A DNA stretch of 64,000 nt. Origin: Nipponacmea schrenckii (taxonomy: Eukaryota; Mollusca; Gastropoda; Lottiidae). Below, one piece after another: positions 36,801 through 42,465 of this stretch. The stretch spans positions 21,625,106 through 21,689,105 of the forward strand of contig JAUJPP010000005.1 of assembly GCA_030562195.1 (NCBI GenBank), written 5' to 3'. Numbering within the stretch: position 1 is the stretch's first letter; each line of letters starts with the position of its first letter. A program made the position numbers and the translations under genes. The notes below the pieces were generated by a model. That model saw nothing but the letters and a program-made list of their open reading frames with translations. It did no database searches and was not told the origin of the DNA.

Positions 36801-38686
36801 ACTTCTGATTTAGAAAAAAGAAAGAAACAACTATATTTTACAAGGATAACAAATAAGATTCATGAGTCCGCCGTGACAGGGGTACTTTCTACCAATTAGT
36901 CCTTCATGATTAAATTTTTTTTTCTAGGTGTGAAGCTTCCAAGAAAATATTTGATCATTTTATCAGATTTGCCAAATCTTCAAACAGTGAGGTAAGAAAG
37001 GTTATCATAATATCAATTCTCTGATATCAAAGAATTGATATTATATTTGCAGCTCACTTAATAATTTTGGCCGCCACAACTCAGATGATGAAGCCCATTC
37101 GAGTTTTGATTTTTTGTATTTATTTGTAGATTTCGTGAGGCAAGGGCATTGGGACCTCATTTTTTAGTTTCCAAACGTCCAGACACAGGGCCTTTTGTTT
37201 GGTTTTTTTTCATCCAACTTACAACATAAGTCACTTGTAGTGATACTATCTCAGCTTTTGCATGACCTGAACCATGGTCCCCCTTAACCTGCATCAATTC
37301 GAACTCTTAAACTGTATACTATATTACAGGCTAGTTTTATTGGTGTAACGTGTGGAATATCTGGTTTACAAGCTACCAATAGAAAGTACCTGGCTGATCT
37401 CTTAACAGCTAAAGGATGGAGGGATGACAATTCAGTATGGCATGTTACCAGTGAATGTTCTTCAAGTAGAACTAGAAATGATATCATTTATAACTCTTCG
37501 GGTAAGGCTGCTGTTTGTTTTCTGAAGTACTTAGATGGAACTTCTTTTTTCACCTGTCCATCTGTCTGTCCACAGACTGGTTCCATTACAATTGTTGGCG
37601 TATTAGCCATTGCTATCTTTTGATAAATAATAATTTCTATTATTTTTTGATTTTCTAACATCTAATTACATTTCATATGTTGGTTTGTAGGAAGAGATAT
37701 AGACATCAATGAGGAAGAAAGAGACAAACAAATGGATTTAACAGAATTATTAGGTGTTGTTGGTGTGCCTACAATGTTTATTATACATCCACAAGGTCAG
37801 TTTATTAAGTTACTAGCTATTACTTATTGTATCTCCGTTGATGACAACATAACTCACTTGTGTATCTATATTGATGACAAGATATCTCACTCATTGTATA
37901 CATGGACAAGATACCTATCAAGTAAAAGTAAAAAAAAAATAAAATGAATATTCTTGTTATATTTCAGGGTATATGGCTTGGCATGGACGTTATTGTGCAT
38001 ATGATTATACATCATTTAATGGTTTTATGAAACATACCCTGAGTGAAGTAATACATCAGCCCTGTCCTGTATATAATTGTGATTGTTGTAATAATAATAT
38101 GTCGATTGATGAAGAGGCTCTAGGTAATTATGATTTGTGATACCTTGTTACAATTATTGAGGAAAGGACAGTAGGTGAGCAATTTCTGCCAGTACCGGGT
38201 ATTTGTTCTTGATTGACAGATATTAATGAAGAACAGAAATATGGGATAAAAACTATGATGTCTATGTCATTGTTTGTCAATTGTTATGAAAAGTGTTATT
38301 TTTACATTACTTATATGCATACATATTGAAGTACCAAAATCTTTTTCTTTCTTGCAGGCTTCTTAGCTCATGAACCTAAAAATTCCACAGCTAAAAATGT
38401 AAGAATAGCATTTGATGACTCAGCATTATTATCAATACATGGTGGAAGGAACTTGTCTCCTACTAGAGATGATACTAGTAGTGGTTCAGACAGAATATTC
38501 ATCAGACATAAACCAGGTTATAAGAAAAGTAACTCCAGAATATCCGTGGACCAAAGACCAATCTCAGCAAGTTCATTACCCGTCCAATATCATCGTAGTC
38601 CTTATTTAGCTCATGTTACTGGTTCCTCACCTAAACAGTCCCGATTTCATTCCAGACCTTCTAGTGCCAGAAAATCCAATTATTGA
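1194..38686 (+). CDS. Giant cupredoxin-like / FN3 / thioredoxin-like protein, 63 exons, 5' partial
   Basis: I do not recognise a named gene. Sixty-three GT-AG exons keep an open frame of 11,207 nt with matching phase at every junction, giving 3,734 residues and a TGA at 38684-38686. The first exon begins with two bases of a split codon, so the N-terminus lies upstream of the window. Order by window-relative residue: cupredoxin-like repeats 1-711, chitobiase/hexosaminidase C-terminal-like 712-800, acidic stretch 800-833, FN3 840-1014, disordered linker 1015-1744, FN3 block 1745-3390, thioredoxin-like 3400-3600, Ser/Arg-rich tail to 3734. No membrane segment is visible. Introns range from about 100 bp to 2 kb and hold many repeats. 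Exon coordinates are given in the block entries below. Exon structure is read directly from splice sites and phase; function is unknown. Confidence 0.9.
1522..1891 (+). mobile_element. 5'-truncated tRNA-derived SINE with target-site duplication
   Basis: The 14-bp direct repeat TTCAGAGAAAATAA occurs at 1522-1535 and 1878-1891 and bounds the element. The body carries a B-box-like 'ggtccagggttcaatcccgg', a conserved middle ('gtgtgctacaggctgtg') and an (ATTTC)n tail. The A-box part seen in the copy at 14078 is missing, so this copy is 5' truncated. The tail-end duplication shows retroposition. Confidence 0.85.
4075..8513 (+). CDS. Exons 6-11: cupredoxin-like repeats three and four
   Basis: Exons 4075-4171, 4568-4639, 4989-5023, 5315-5472, 7017-7166 and 8356-8513 encode residues 200-423. 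Repeat three reads 'DSSFQPMILLIEEGDRVWFHW', then 'KKSHSVYEI', then 'GVFYFSDQ'. Repeat four reads 'TRDGFSAGELSYISTGDRIWWKW' and later 'TTIGVYHYRIAE'. Each repeat keeps the G-D-R-V/I-W signature and the late G-V-Y/F-Y strand, but the Cys and second His of a type-1 copper site are absent. Exon 8 is 35 nt. The introns here are repeat-rich: a 20-bp array precedes exon 7, a SINE split by a MITE lies between exons 9 and 10, and a 1.1-kb minisatellite abuts the acceptor of exon 11. Confidence 0.85.
4250..4450 (+). repeat. About 20-bp tandem array in intron 6
   Basis: Direct copies of 'tatttgcctacatgattta' occur about five times near perfectly and then decay into 'tatttgctgacatgattt' variants. It ends about 120 nt before exon 7. 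Confidence 0.85.
5706..5817 (+). mobile_element. SINE fragment, 5' part of a copy split by a MITE
   Basis: Matches the SINE at 1522-1891 from 'cttgtcagtgatgcaggtc' to 'cttcataagca' and is then interrupted. The SINE resumes at 6651 with 'taaggtgcagaagagtagga'. Confidence 0.75.
5820..6648 (+). mobile_element. TA-flanked non-autonomous DNA transposon (MITE-like), inserted in a SINE
   Basis: The ends are inverted: 'cagtagaacctgc' at the left and 'gcaggatatactg' at the right, both flanked by TA. Inside are 'gagaccactcaaggg' and 'ggtggtcgtatgag', motifs shared with the shorter copy near 29196. TA duplication and end type suggest the Tc1/mariner superfamily. No transposase frame is present. Confidence 0.75.
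6808..6932 (+). repeat. Retroelement 3'-end-like repeat with (ATT)n tail
   Basis: The segment 'ccccatgggctgaatgtgag' through 'acccatgtaaaataaag' followed by (ATT)n is found again at 35655-35755. A shared 3' end with a simple-repeat tail is typical of a LINE or a SINE that borrows a LINE tail. Confidence 0.6.
7273..8345 (+). repeat. 1.1-kb minisatellite whose unit copies the adjacent 3' splice site
   Basis: Units of about 18-33 bp built from 'gtctattgtagatttatt' and 'atgatatatctgttt' repeat dozens of times across intron 10. The true acceptor of exon 11 reads 'tctattgtag|atttatatc', so nearly every unit contains the same TATTGTAG|ATTTA core. The array ends only about 10 nt before exon 11. Confidence 0.92.
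8655..11605 (+). CDS. Exons 12-19: cupredoxin-like repeats five to seven
   Basis: Exons 8655-8771, 8995-9107, 9298-9349, 9764-9921, 10092-10170, 10464-10574, 10934-11011 and 11449-11605 encode residues 424-711. Repeat five is the clearest: 'TDDGFEPKVVTIRPNDRVWWV', 'CKKQHNII' (His458) and 'MPGVYYFISANLPKLFGAVV', which matches a plastocyanin-like domain except that the Cys and His of the last loop are gone. Repeat six has 'QLNDIVAWVFRQPQKHAVI'. Repeat seven has 'DKHGFHPTKLYLSKGHSVLWNW' and 'EEHNIIHV'. Each domain is built from about three exons with mixed phases, so they did not spread as simple single-exon modules. They may serve as structural beta-sandwiches rather than copper sites. Confidence 0.85.
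10230..10460 (+). repeat. Degenerate duplicate of the intron 16/exon 17 junction
   Basis: Copies of 'gatgaaagaaatgataatgc' followed by 'tatatatcatgttat' occur several times in the intron. The same 'gtgatgaaagaaatgataat' is coding sequence in exon 17. A unit at 10381-10450 mirrors the whole junction, with 'tttacaag' in place of the real acceptor 'attctag'. Confidence 0.7.
12272..13206 (+). CDS. Exons 20-22: chitobiase/hexosaminidase C-terminal-like domain plus acidic tail
   Basis: Exons 12272-12423, 12692-12798 and 13101-13206 encode residues 712-833. The segment 'VELYCDTPESDIYYTTDSSP' followed by 'GYCFIRAISVAE' has the hallmark of the chitobiase/beta-hexosaminidase C-terminal family: 'I-Y-Y-T-T-D-G-S-x-P', then a strand giving 'I-R-A-I-A'. 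In known proteins this small beta domain accompanies glycosidases or surface proteins as a non-catalytic module. No glycosidase domain is seen here. Exon 22 adds a run of six Asp (a GAT repeat) and an acidic low-complexity tail. Its donor (AAA|gtattt) is weaker than its neighbours, but phase 0 matches exon 23. Confidence 0.75.
13514..15144 (+). CDS. Exons 23-26: FN3 domains one and two
   Basis: Exons 13514-13645, 13861-14010, 14608-14772 and 15048-15144 encode residues 834-1014. Two fibronectin type III-like domains follow each other. Each has the B-strand 'MELFWEQA' or 'SIVWMA', the C-strand 'IKGYSVLLNG' or 'IEGYSVYIND', and the late F-strand ('YQIFVEVYSKT' or 'YKIFVDAIVSG'). The domains share the 'GY-x-V-x-x-(N/D)' form that recurs in nearly all later FN3 domains of this gene, which suggests internal duplication. 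A tRNA-derived SINE (14078-14390) lies between exons 24 and 25. Confidence 0.8.
14078..14390 (+). mobile_element. tRNA-derived SINE, near full length
   Basis: Begins with an A-box-like 'gcggtggctcagtgagttag' and a B-box-like 'ggtccaaggattgatc', continues through the same middle and 3' end as the copy at 1522, and ends 'gtgcagaagagtaggatgt' plus an AT-rich tail. It lies between exons 24 and 25. It is internally shortened relative to the first copy, and no clear target duplication was seen. Confidence 0.8.
15475..16482 (+). CDS. Exons 27-29: short phase 1-1 linker exons, including a 36-nt microexon
   Basis: Exons 15475-15636 (162 nt), 16072-16119 (48 nt) and 16447-16482 (36 nt) each begin and end in phase 1, so each could be skipped without shifting the frame. 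They encode an acidic, Ser/Glu-rich stretch containing 'EEIYCEYVEIHEGSGY' and a short lysine/glutamate segment. The 36-nt exon would add GCHLGHVPHIHT between a 'gtttgaag' acceptor and an 'acag|gtatga' donor. It is the least certain exon (about 0.4). Exon 30, next in line, is also phase 1 at both ends. This pattern is typical of alternatively spliced linker regions. Confidence 0.6.
16812..17321 (+). repeat. 26-bp tandem array in the intron before exon 30
   Basis: About twenty copies of 'ctgaatctaatgaccacatt' plus 'gaagat' or 'gaatat', the last eight nearly identical. A looser 27-bp relative ('aaagatctgaat...catgaacac') continues at 17780-18130. The MITE at 17394 lies between the two parts. Confidence 0.92.
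17394..17775. mobile_element. TA-flanked MITE with CTGTAAGGCTA termini, copy 1
   Basis: The inverted termini CTGTAAGGCTA and TAGCCTTACAG are flanked by TA (17392-17393 and 17776-17777). The interior is rich in 'gcattaatttgt' in both orientations. A second copy is at 30258-30713. No coding capacity. TA target preference fits the Tc1/mariner class. Confidence 0.88.
17780..18130 (+). repeat. Degenerate about 27-bp repeat continuing the array
   Basis: Copies of a diverged unit ('cctcaaagatctagatcagc', 'atgaacacttcaaa') are related to the array at 16812-17321 through 'agatctgaat'. It extends almost to exon 30. Confidence 0.7.
18335..19720 (+). CDS. Exon 30: 462-codon disordered linker with an 18-residue LPRQxS repeat
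   Basis: This 1,386-nt exon (phase 1 at both ends) is several times longer than most exons of the gene and encodes residues 1097-1558. It opens with a basic, possibly helical part ('FMANFIRAQKRLHVFKKG'), then has six tandem copies of an about 18-residue unit at 18841-19161. The core of the unit is (L/M)-P-(R/K)-Q-x-S, with the copies reading KQNS, RQNS, RQHS, RQSS, RQMS and RQHS. The spacing between the core prolines is 17, 18, 18, 18, 18. The R-x-x-S core fits basophilic kinase sites. The remainder is rich in Tyr, Asp, Arg and Ser ('SFDSDFDDS', 'QLDYYDKKVLPP') and looks intrinsically disordered. An apparent reading frame on the opposite strand is only its mirror. Confidence 0.88.
20193..20749 (+). 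CDS. Exon 31: charged linker with poly-Asp and a nuclear-localisation-like basic run
   Basis: This 557-nt exon (phase 1 to 0) encodes residues 1559-1744. It is made of alternating acidic and basic low complexity: 'STESDSETETEDSDVADDDN', a Lys/Arg-rich run of about 22 residues starting 'KSKKKQKRRKDKPKRKRK', then eight Asp encoded by a GAT repeat near 20503-20526. The basic run resembles a nuclear localisation signal or a nucleic-acid or acidic-partner binding segment. It is one reason I infer that this protein is intracellular. The GAT run may be length-polymorphic. Confidence 0.88.
20926..25099 (+). CDS. Exons 32-39: four FN3 domains
   Basis: Exons 20926-21110, 21648-21764, 22098-22239, 22631-22772, 23409-23619, 23894-24014, 24382-24579 and 24889-25099 encode residues 1745-2186. 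About four FN3 domains are visible, with repeated motifs 'VRVVWELPES', 'ATMEWDPPS', 'VLIAWDKPKE', 'IDVTWQVPQQ' (B-strand Trp and Pro) and 'IKGYQLYVDNKPLG', 'ISGYQMLKDNKLYG' (C-strand). Linkers are Pro-rich ('GPPKPPTTL', 'APAAPKSPTL'). The 'GY-x-(x)-(x)-D-N-K-x-(x)-G' C/C' hairpin resembles the FN3 domains of intracellular scaffolds such as RIM-binding proteins. That is a likeness only; no SH3 domain is present. Confidence 0.85.
21225..21625 (+). repeat. About 30-bp tandem array ending next to exon 33
   Basis: Units of 'ttgatttactgatatctgag' plus 'attctgtatg' repeat about 13 times with local duplications (two adjacent 60-bp blocks are identical near 21390-21500). It ends about 20 nt before exon 33. 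Confidence 0.88.
21825..22035 (+). mobile_element. SINE fragment, 5' part with tRNA-like promoter
   Basis: 'gggagccgctgtggttcatt' and 'caggtttcaatcctg' correspond to A- and B-box regions of the SINE family; 'gatgtaggtcggaggaactg' matches its middle. The 3' part is missing. Confidence 0.7.
25307..26550 (+). CDS. Exons 40-43: diverged FN3 domain and start of the next
   Basis: Exons 25307-25447, 25714-25815, 26041-26142 and 26371-26550 encode residues 2187-2361. A diverged FN3 domain is read across the first three exons ('APIDVRCEKVTGHSALIVWN', 'ENYQVTWWPGSKP', 'ITNLKPSTCYTVVVEARK'). The next domain starts with 'PPNPPRNLGVKATTCNSLQV' and 'IWDPPEEHGAEVIG'. Every exon in this block is phase 1 at both ends. 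Two exons are exactly 102 nt, so skipping them would keep the frame. Confidence 0.82.
26980..27066 (+). mobile_element. SINE 3' fragment whose target duplication doubled a splice acceptor
   Basis: The 16-bp sequence TTTCCATTTTGTAGGA is present at 26980-26995 and 27051-27066. The 55 bp between them match the SINE 3' end ('gtcgaagagtagaatgtaaa' and 'cttcatttca'). The second copy contains the acceptor used for exon 44 (AG at 27063-27064). The first copy holds an identical acceptor (AG at 26992-26993), 71 nt upstream. Confidence 0.88.
27065..27990 (+). CDS. Exon 44: 926-nt exon carrying two and a half FN3 domains
   Basis: This is the second longest exon (phase 1 to 0, residues 2362-2670). It completes one FN3 domain ('DYNVRVIAVTDEYFDRLPDK'), then contains a full one ('APANLKITESSRTSLTLTWT', 'QIIRWSDVKRNK', 'YKLVVEAVVSIKT') and another ('EPPRLLLTSFDKNQGYLYWE', 'LEGYKLEINGKLQCYLG', 'AYNVVLVAVTCTEES'). 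Most FN3 domains of this gene are split by two or three introns, so this exon may reflect intron loss. Its acceptor at 27063-27064 lies inside a duplicated target site of a SINE insertion; see the repeat entry at 26980-27066. Confidence 0.9.
28260..33403 (+). CDS. Exons 45-53: acidic linker and five FN3 domains
   Basis: Exons 28260-28386, 28638-28851, 29551-29746, 29940-30019, 31014-31290, 31728-31906, 32067-32247, 32683-32856 and 33278-33403 encode residues 2671-3188. An acidic linker ('AAILNDDENLDESPSDPLEI') is followed by FN3 domains with 'VAHLKWKIQG', 'FIIEWGEPRVFGGVKVKGYQ', 'IHLDWSTYYPSEEVAYYKV', 'LAIQWEKPSEYGDAIISGYK' and 'LRVGWEDPYLTDGIKVKHFK' as successive B/C strand signatures. Linkers such as 'GPPDAPDIYL' and 'APPDAPVLSI' are classical FN3 starts. 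Phases vary from junction to junction but always match. Confidence 0.86.
29196..29437 (-). mobile_element. Shorter copy of the TA-flanked MITE, reverse orientation
   Basis: Starts 'cagtatatcctgctcac' after TA and contains 'gagcccaccttcaataagc' and 'gagtggtctctgaatacagg', the reverse complement of motifs in the copy at 5820-6648, with an internal deletion. Its right end is diverged. Confidence 0.65.
29478..29550 (+). mobile_element. SINE 3' fragment supplying the acceptor region of exon 47
   Basis: 'gaggtgcagaagagtaggac' and 'ataaaactctattcat' match the SINE 3' end, followed by ATTTC-like tail sequence that runs directly into 'cctatcatttcag', the acceptor of exon 47. A possible imperfect target duplication is 'atttcaatcc' on both sides. 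Confidence 0.7.
30223..30972. repeat. Fold-back element interrupted by a MITE
   Basis: Outer arms ('attatataacaagaa' at the left, its complement ending at 30972) and inner arms ('ttctctttaatttaagcaac' at 30717 and its complement at 30918-30938) pair across the element. The centre is a 31-bp perfect palindrome arm pair (30779-30809 and 30817-30847) around 'ttgatca'. The left arm is split by the MITE at 30258-30713. The skeleton 'ttgcttgataaaga...gttgaaacg' is shared with the inverted repeat at 54495. Confidence 0.82.
30258..30713. mobile_element. TA-flanked MITE with CTGTAAGGCTA termini, copy 2
   Basis: Same termini and internal 'gcattaatttgt' motifs as copy 1, with TA at 30256-30257 and 30714-30715. 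It is about 75 bp longer through insertions. Confidence 0.88.
33720..36317 (+). CDS. Exons 54-57: charged helical insert and last FN3 domain
   Basis: Exons 33720-33950, 34540-34621, 34966-35102 and 36160-36317 encode residues 3189-3390. After an FN3 end ('SLSPDAPHIAV') comes a charged, probably helical stretch ('ERRQLEKLTCDLVNKRDRLI', then 'TRVEELLEECFLGLEQYTG') that interrupts the beta-rich block. The last FN3 domain follows ('QLIAYVSWQCPQ', 'CVSGYKVLIDGKQYG', 'YKLTMVAMTDKPQG'). The end of exon 57 ('FAFYCYHGIHNKTAK') leads into the thioredoxin-like region. Confidence 0.84.
35655..35755 (+). repeat. Second copy of the retroelement 3'-end-like repeat
   Basis: 'ccccatgggctgaatgttag' to 'taaaataaagtgtttatcatt' matches 6808-6932. 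Confidence 0.6.
36469..38123 (+). CDS. Exons 58-62: thioredoxin-like domain with CxxS active site
   Basis: Exons 36469-36675, 36928-36991, 37330-37501, 37691-37795 and 37968-38123 encode residues 3391-3625. The strand 'FPTVVLFWTPW' runs into W-C-E-A-S-K (Cys3461, Ser3464), the position of the canonical W-C-G-P-C-K, and 'GVVGVPTMFIIHPQG' supplies the cis-proline loop (Pro3565). The resolving Cys is replaced by Ser, so ordinary dithiol oxidoreductase activity is unlikely. Monothiol CxxS domains can still form mixed disulfides. The interval between active site and cis-Pro (about 104 residues) is longer than in minimal thioredoxin, closer to TlpA/AhpC-type folds. A Cys-rich stretch ('CPVYNCDCCNNN') follows the fold and could bind metal. 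Confidence 0.82.
38358..38686 (+). CDS. Exon 63: terminal exon, Ser/Arg-rich tail
   Basis: The acceptor 'ctttcttgcag' opens this terminal exon in phase 1; the frame ends with TGA at 38684-38686. The 109-residue tail has no fold that I recognise and is rich in Ser, Arg and Pro ('SPTRDDTSSGSDR', 'SSPKQSRFHSRPSSARKSNY'). It contains several R-x-x-S and S-P sites, like the LPRQxS array of exon 30, so both disordered parts may be phosphorylated by the same kinases; this is inference. Confidence 0.88.
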
Positions 38687-38708
38687 TTTTAATGGTGAGA
38701 GCTGTCAA

Positions 38709-38714
38709 AATAAA
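38709..38714 (+). terminator. Polyadenylation signal candidate of the giant gene
   Basis: AATAAA lies 23 nt after the TGA, which would give a very short 3' UTR. Further AATAAA copies occur near 39330, 39516 and 39544 and could give longer 3' UTRs. Confidence 0.45.
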
Positions 38715-40440
38715 GAATATTGTCAAGTATTTCTCTATAAACATTATACATGTACCAATTTCTAAGGTTTTATATTCAATAAGAAACAATTTACTCAACA
38801 ATGGTCACATATGGTTAGATTTCAAAAAACAATGTTTTTAGAAGGAAACTCTTTCTTTACTCTATGTAAGTCCATAAGATAATGACATGCAGATTGTATT
38901 TAATATATAATCTTATGTATAAAGGTTTTATATTATATGATATATGAAGGTTATATAGTATATTATGATATATGAAGGTTATATTTTATGATATATAAAG
39001 GTTAGATATTGTGATATATGAATGTTATATATTATATTATGTATGAAGGCTATATGATATAAGCAAATTGACGTTGTTTGGCAATGATGGGAAGGTATAT
39101 TTGAGCTAATCAAATTAATAAGTAGATGGAAAATGGAATCGAATAATATGTATTTGTGCTCATTTACAAATCACTTTATCTTCCAAATTCTCACTTTATT
39201 AATGTAAATTGTATATATGGTTTTAGCTTTATATGTATAGTTTTCACTGTTTATTTATTTTTACCTAAGTATTATTTGTAGAGGTCAATGTACTCATTTA
39301 AAATTATATTATATAACTGCATGGTCTATAATAAACTTGAGCAAGGTTTGCTCCTTTTAAGCTTGAAAAGCAAGACCTTTTACTGTATTTTTACTTATTT
39401 ATGAAGTTAACTTTTTAATAGTATTTATTCGTATTACTTGAGATGATTGTTATTTAGATGATGGCCACACAATATACTCTTTGGTCTCTTATATATTCCT
39501 AAATTATTTTGAGTAAATAAAACTTGGTGTATACAATAAGTGCTAAATAAAGTTATGACTGGTCCACTTCTGTTAATGAACACAAAATCTCTGTTGCATA
39601 AAGATAAAAGCTTCTCAAATGGTCTTGACATTCTCAATTCTACATTTAGATCTATTATGGTAAATATAACTTTGAAATTAATAGTATATTTATTAGATAT
39701 CAAAGAAATATCAGTATATCTAATGTAGGTTATATAGATAGTGGATAAGCTTATATATACAAATCTATATTTTCTACAATATTCTTTATTTATGTTTGTC
39801 TGTGATATGTTTACTTCTGTGATATTGTGTCCATTTTAATGATGAATATATATTTTGCTGACATTCAACTTAATTTTTGATTAATGTCCTTCAAATGGCC
39901 TTGAGATTGTTAGATCGAATATGTTCAAGAAATATTTCTTTTTACTCAAATCTTTTAGAATATTATTTAGTCACTTGATAGTTAAAGTCTATTTATTGTT
40001 CAACTTTTCAATTCTTTCTAACTTATATCTCTATTTTATTATGTACATGTACCCTTAGAATTAAATCATAGTCTTCTTCTATATTTGTTTCTGGGAATCA
40101 AACACCACTGAATGTTATTGAAGGTATACTCAGATGAATCAACTATTGTCAGTACTGATGTTTTCTGTAGCCCAGTCAGTTAATGGGTTATTTCCTTGGT
40201 GTCTTGGGTTCTAAGCAAGGTACAGTGAGTATGCCAGGATCAATGATACAGTAAACAAAAAGCTGTGAAAAGCACCACTGGAAGGGTTATTGAACCTTTC
40301 ACATTGTGACATAATGCCTTTATCTTAAGGTATCATGTAATGGCCATTTTCTGGCAGTTGTGTTCTGATTGTCAAGTGATATCCTCAGAAAGTTTCAGCT
40401 TCTCCCAGATAACATGATAATAAAGCAATAAAAAGATTTT
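38715..40440. other. 3' flank of the giant gene, no gene seen
   Basis: AT-rich, with short tandem copies of 'tatgatatatgaaggttata' near 38930-39060 and several AATAAA. Short frames on either strand here show no composition or splice signals of a gene. Confidence 0.6.
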
Positions 40441-41391
40441 TATACGCCCACATGAAAATGTGGACGTATATTGGTATCACCCCTGTCGGTCCGTCTGTCC
40501 GTCCGTCCGTCAACAATTACTTGTGTATGCGATACAGGCCAGAGTTTTTATCCGATTTGAATGAAACTTGGTATGTGTATTCATCTTGATAATATCTCTG
40601 ACAAGTTCGAAAACGGCACAATTCCAGATGTCAGTTTATGAGTTTGGGCCCTTGATTAAATGAAAAAAACGTTAAAATTTACTTGTGTATGCAATAGAAG
40701 CTCTAGTTTTCATCCGATTTGAATGAAACTTGGTATGTGTATTCATCTTATCTCGGACAAGTTCGAAAATGGCACGATTCCAGATGTCGGTTTATGAGTT
40801 ATGGCCCTGGATTAAATGAAAATACATTGAATATTTTTTGTGAAGTGAAGCTATGTTACATTTGAAATTGGCCAGTGTATTTTTTGTCAAATTGACTTGA
40901 AAATGGGTTTCCTATGTGGTTTATATTTCCCTTACTTTAAATCATTTAAAAACTTGAAGTTTAACTTGTTATGCAGTAAAGCTATAGTCATTACAATAAT
41001 ATTATTGGTATTTATTACTTTATACAGACAAAAATAGTTCAATATTAGTTTAAAAAGGGGGTTATGCCCTTAAAATGATAAAATAGTTTAAAATATTGTA
41101 CCAATGAACATGTAGTCTACCACTAGAATGAAACATTTATGTAAACCTCATCTTAATTTAAATCTAAATTCAATAATGCCATTTTTGGATTGCCCCGACT
41201 CAGTAAAAAGAAAATACATGGAAGGGTAGGTTAAATCGATTTGATGAAAAAATGGTATGTGTAACATCTTTAACACTGGACAAGCAAAAATGTATAATGT
41301 CGTTAAGTTATTGCCCTGGATTAAATGAAAACACATGGAATATTCTGTTTGCTGAAGTGGGCGTATGTTACCTTGCCTGGCAAGCTATCTT
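40441..41391 (+). mobile_element. Non-coding element with GCCCAC...GTGGGC ends
   Basis: Starts 'tatacgcccacatgaaaatg' and ends 'agtgggcgtatgttaccttg' plus 'caagctat'. It holds a (GTCC)n run and two tandem blocks of about 180 bp sharing 'gatttgaatgaaacttggta'. Related ends occur at 49391 (reverse) and 56775-57062. This type is common in mollusc genomes by my recollection. No coding frame was seen. Confidence 0.7.
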
Positions 41392-41750
41392 TGTCAAAGT
41401 TGTCTGAAAGATGGTCCTATGATGGCTATATTTCTGTTACTAACTCATCATTTCAGATAAACTTGAAGTTTAAGCAGAATTTCTGCAGTAAAATATCGCA
41501 TCATTACAATAATATTATTGGTATTTATTACTTTATCACAGACAAAAATAGTTCAATATTAGTTTCAACATGAGACGGTTCATGTCTTAAACATGATAAT
41601 AGATAGTATATAATACATATTGTTCCAATGTTCAACATGTAGTCTACTCACTAGACACATACATTAATAAACCTCAATTAATTAAATCTAAATTCAATAA
41701 TGCCATTTTTGGACTTGCTGACTCAGTAAAAAAAAATAAGGGCATAGGGT
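40980..41750 (+). repeat. Direct duplication of about 240 bp, offset about 510 bp
   Basis: 'attacaataatattattggt' and 'aaattcaataatgccatttt' with their surroundings occur at 40990-41210 and again at 41500-41740. The second copy runs past the element end at 41391, so it arose by duplication, not by a second insertion. Confidence 0.7.
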
Positions 41751-42465
41751 GGTTAAAAGTAACAAATTAAGATAAAAAAATTTAGAGTAAACATTATTTT
41801 AGACACAAAATATCTGTAAAGTAATCTAAACAATAAATTATCATTCTACATTTAAATTATAATGTGAAATCTTAAATTACTAAAAAAATAAATTCATTAA
41901 AATGAAAGTATTCTATACAAGAGCAGTAAGTATAATTATTTCCTAGTATTTCTGAAATGATAAGTTATTATGCTTCATTATCAACTGAATCAAACAATAA
42001 TCAAACTATCAGGATGTGGAAAATTATTGAAAAGATCATTCATCTTGAACACTGACCGCATCAACCTGCACCATTGCACAATATTTTATGACGTTCCTAA
42101 TCGAACAAATTTGCTTGCATCATATTACTTACATAAGGCCTTTGCTACGAGAAACGTCACCAAACACTTAAGTTTAGAATTTCAGGAACCACATTGACAT
42201 TCAATTGAAAATTGGGATGCTGCTTATTGCTGCTATCAGTGTCCCTGATGAATATACACATTTTAGAAAACATTTTTACCATTCCTTTAAGACTATCAAT
42301 TGTTATTGGTCCAATTTTAGAATCAGCTATTACACTGACATGTATTCCGTTTGAGATAGATATGTTTTAACAGTTAAGTTTTGTTTTCCATCCTCTTCTT
42401 CTAACATAAATGGTGCAATATAATTTAAAAAAACACATGTTGATAAAATGTCGGTCTATTGCACA

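Noticed and set aside
1194..38686. Identification as a RIM-binding-protein orthologue
   Set aside because: FN3 hairpins are similar, but there are no SH3 domains, and cupredoxin-like and thioredoxin-like domains are foreign to that family.
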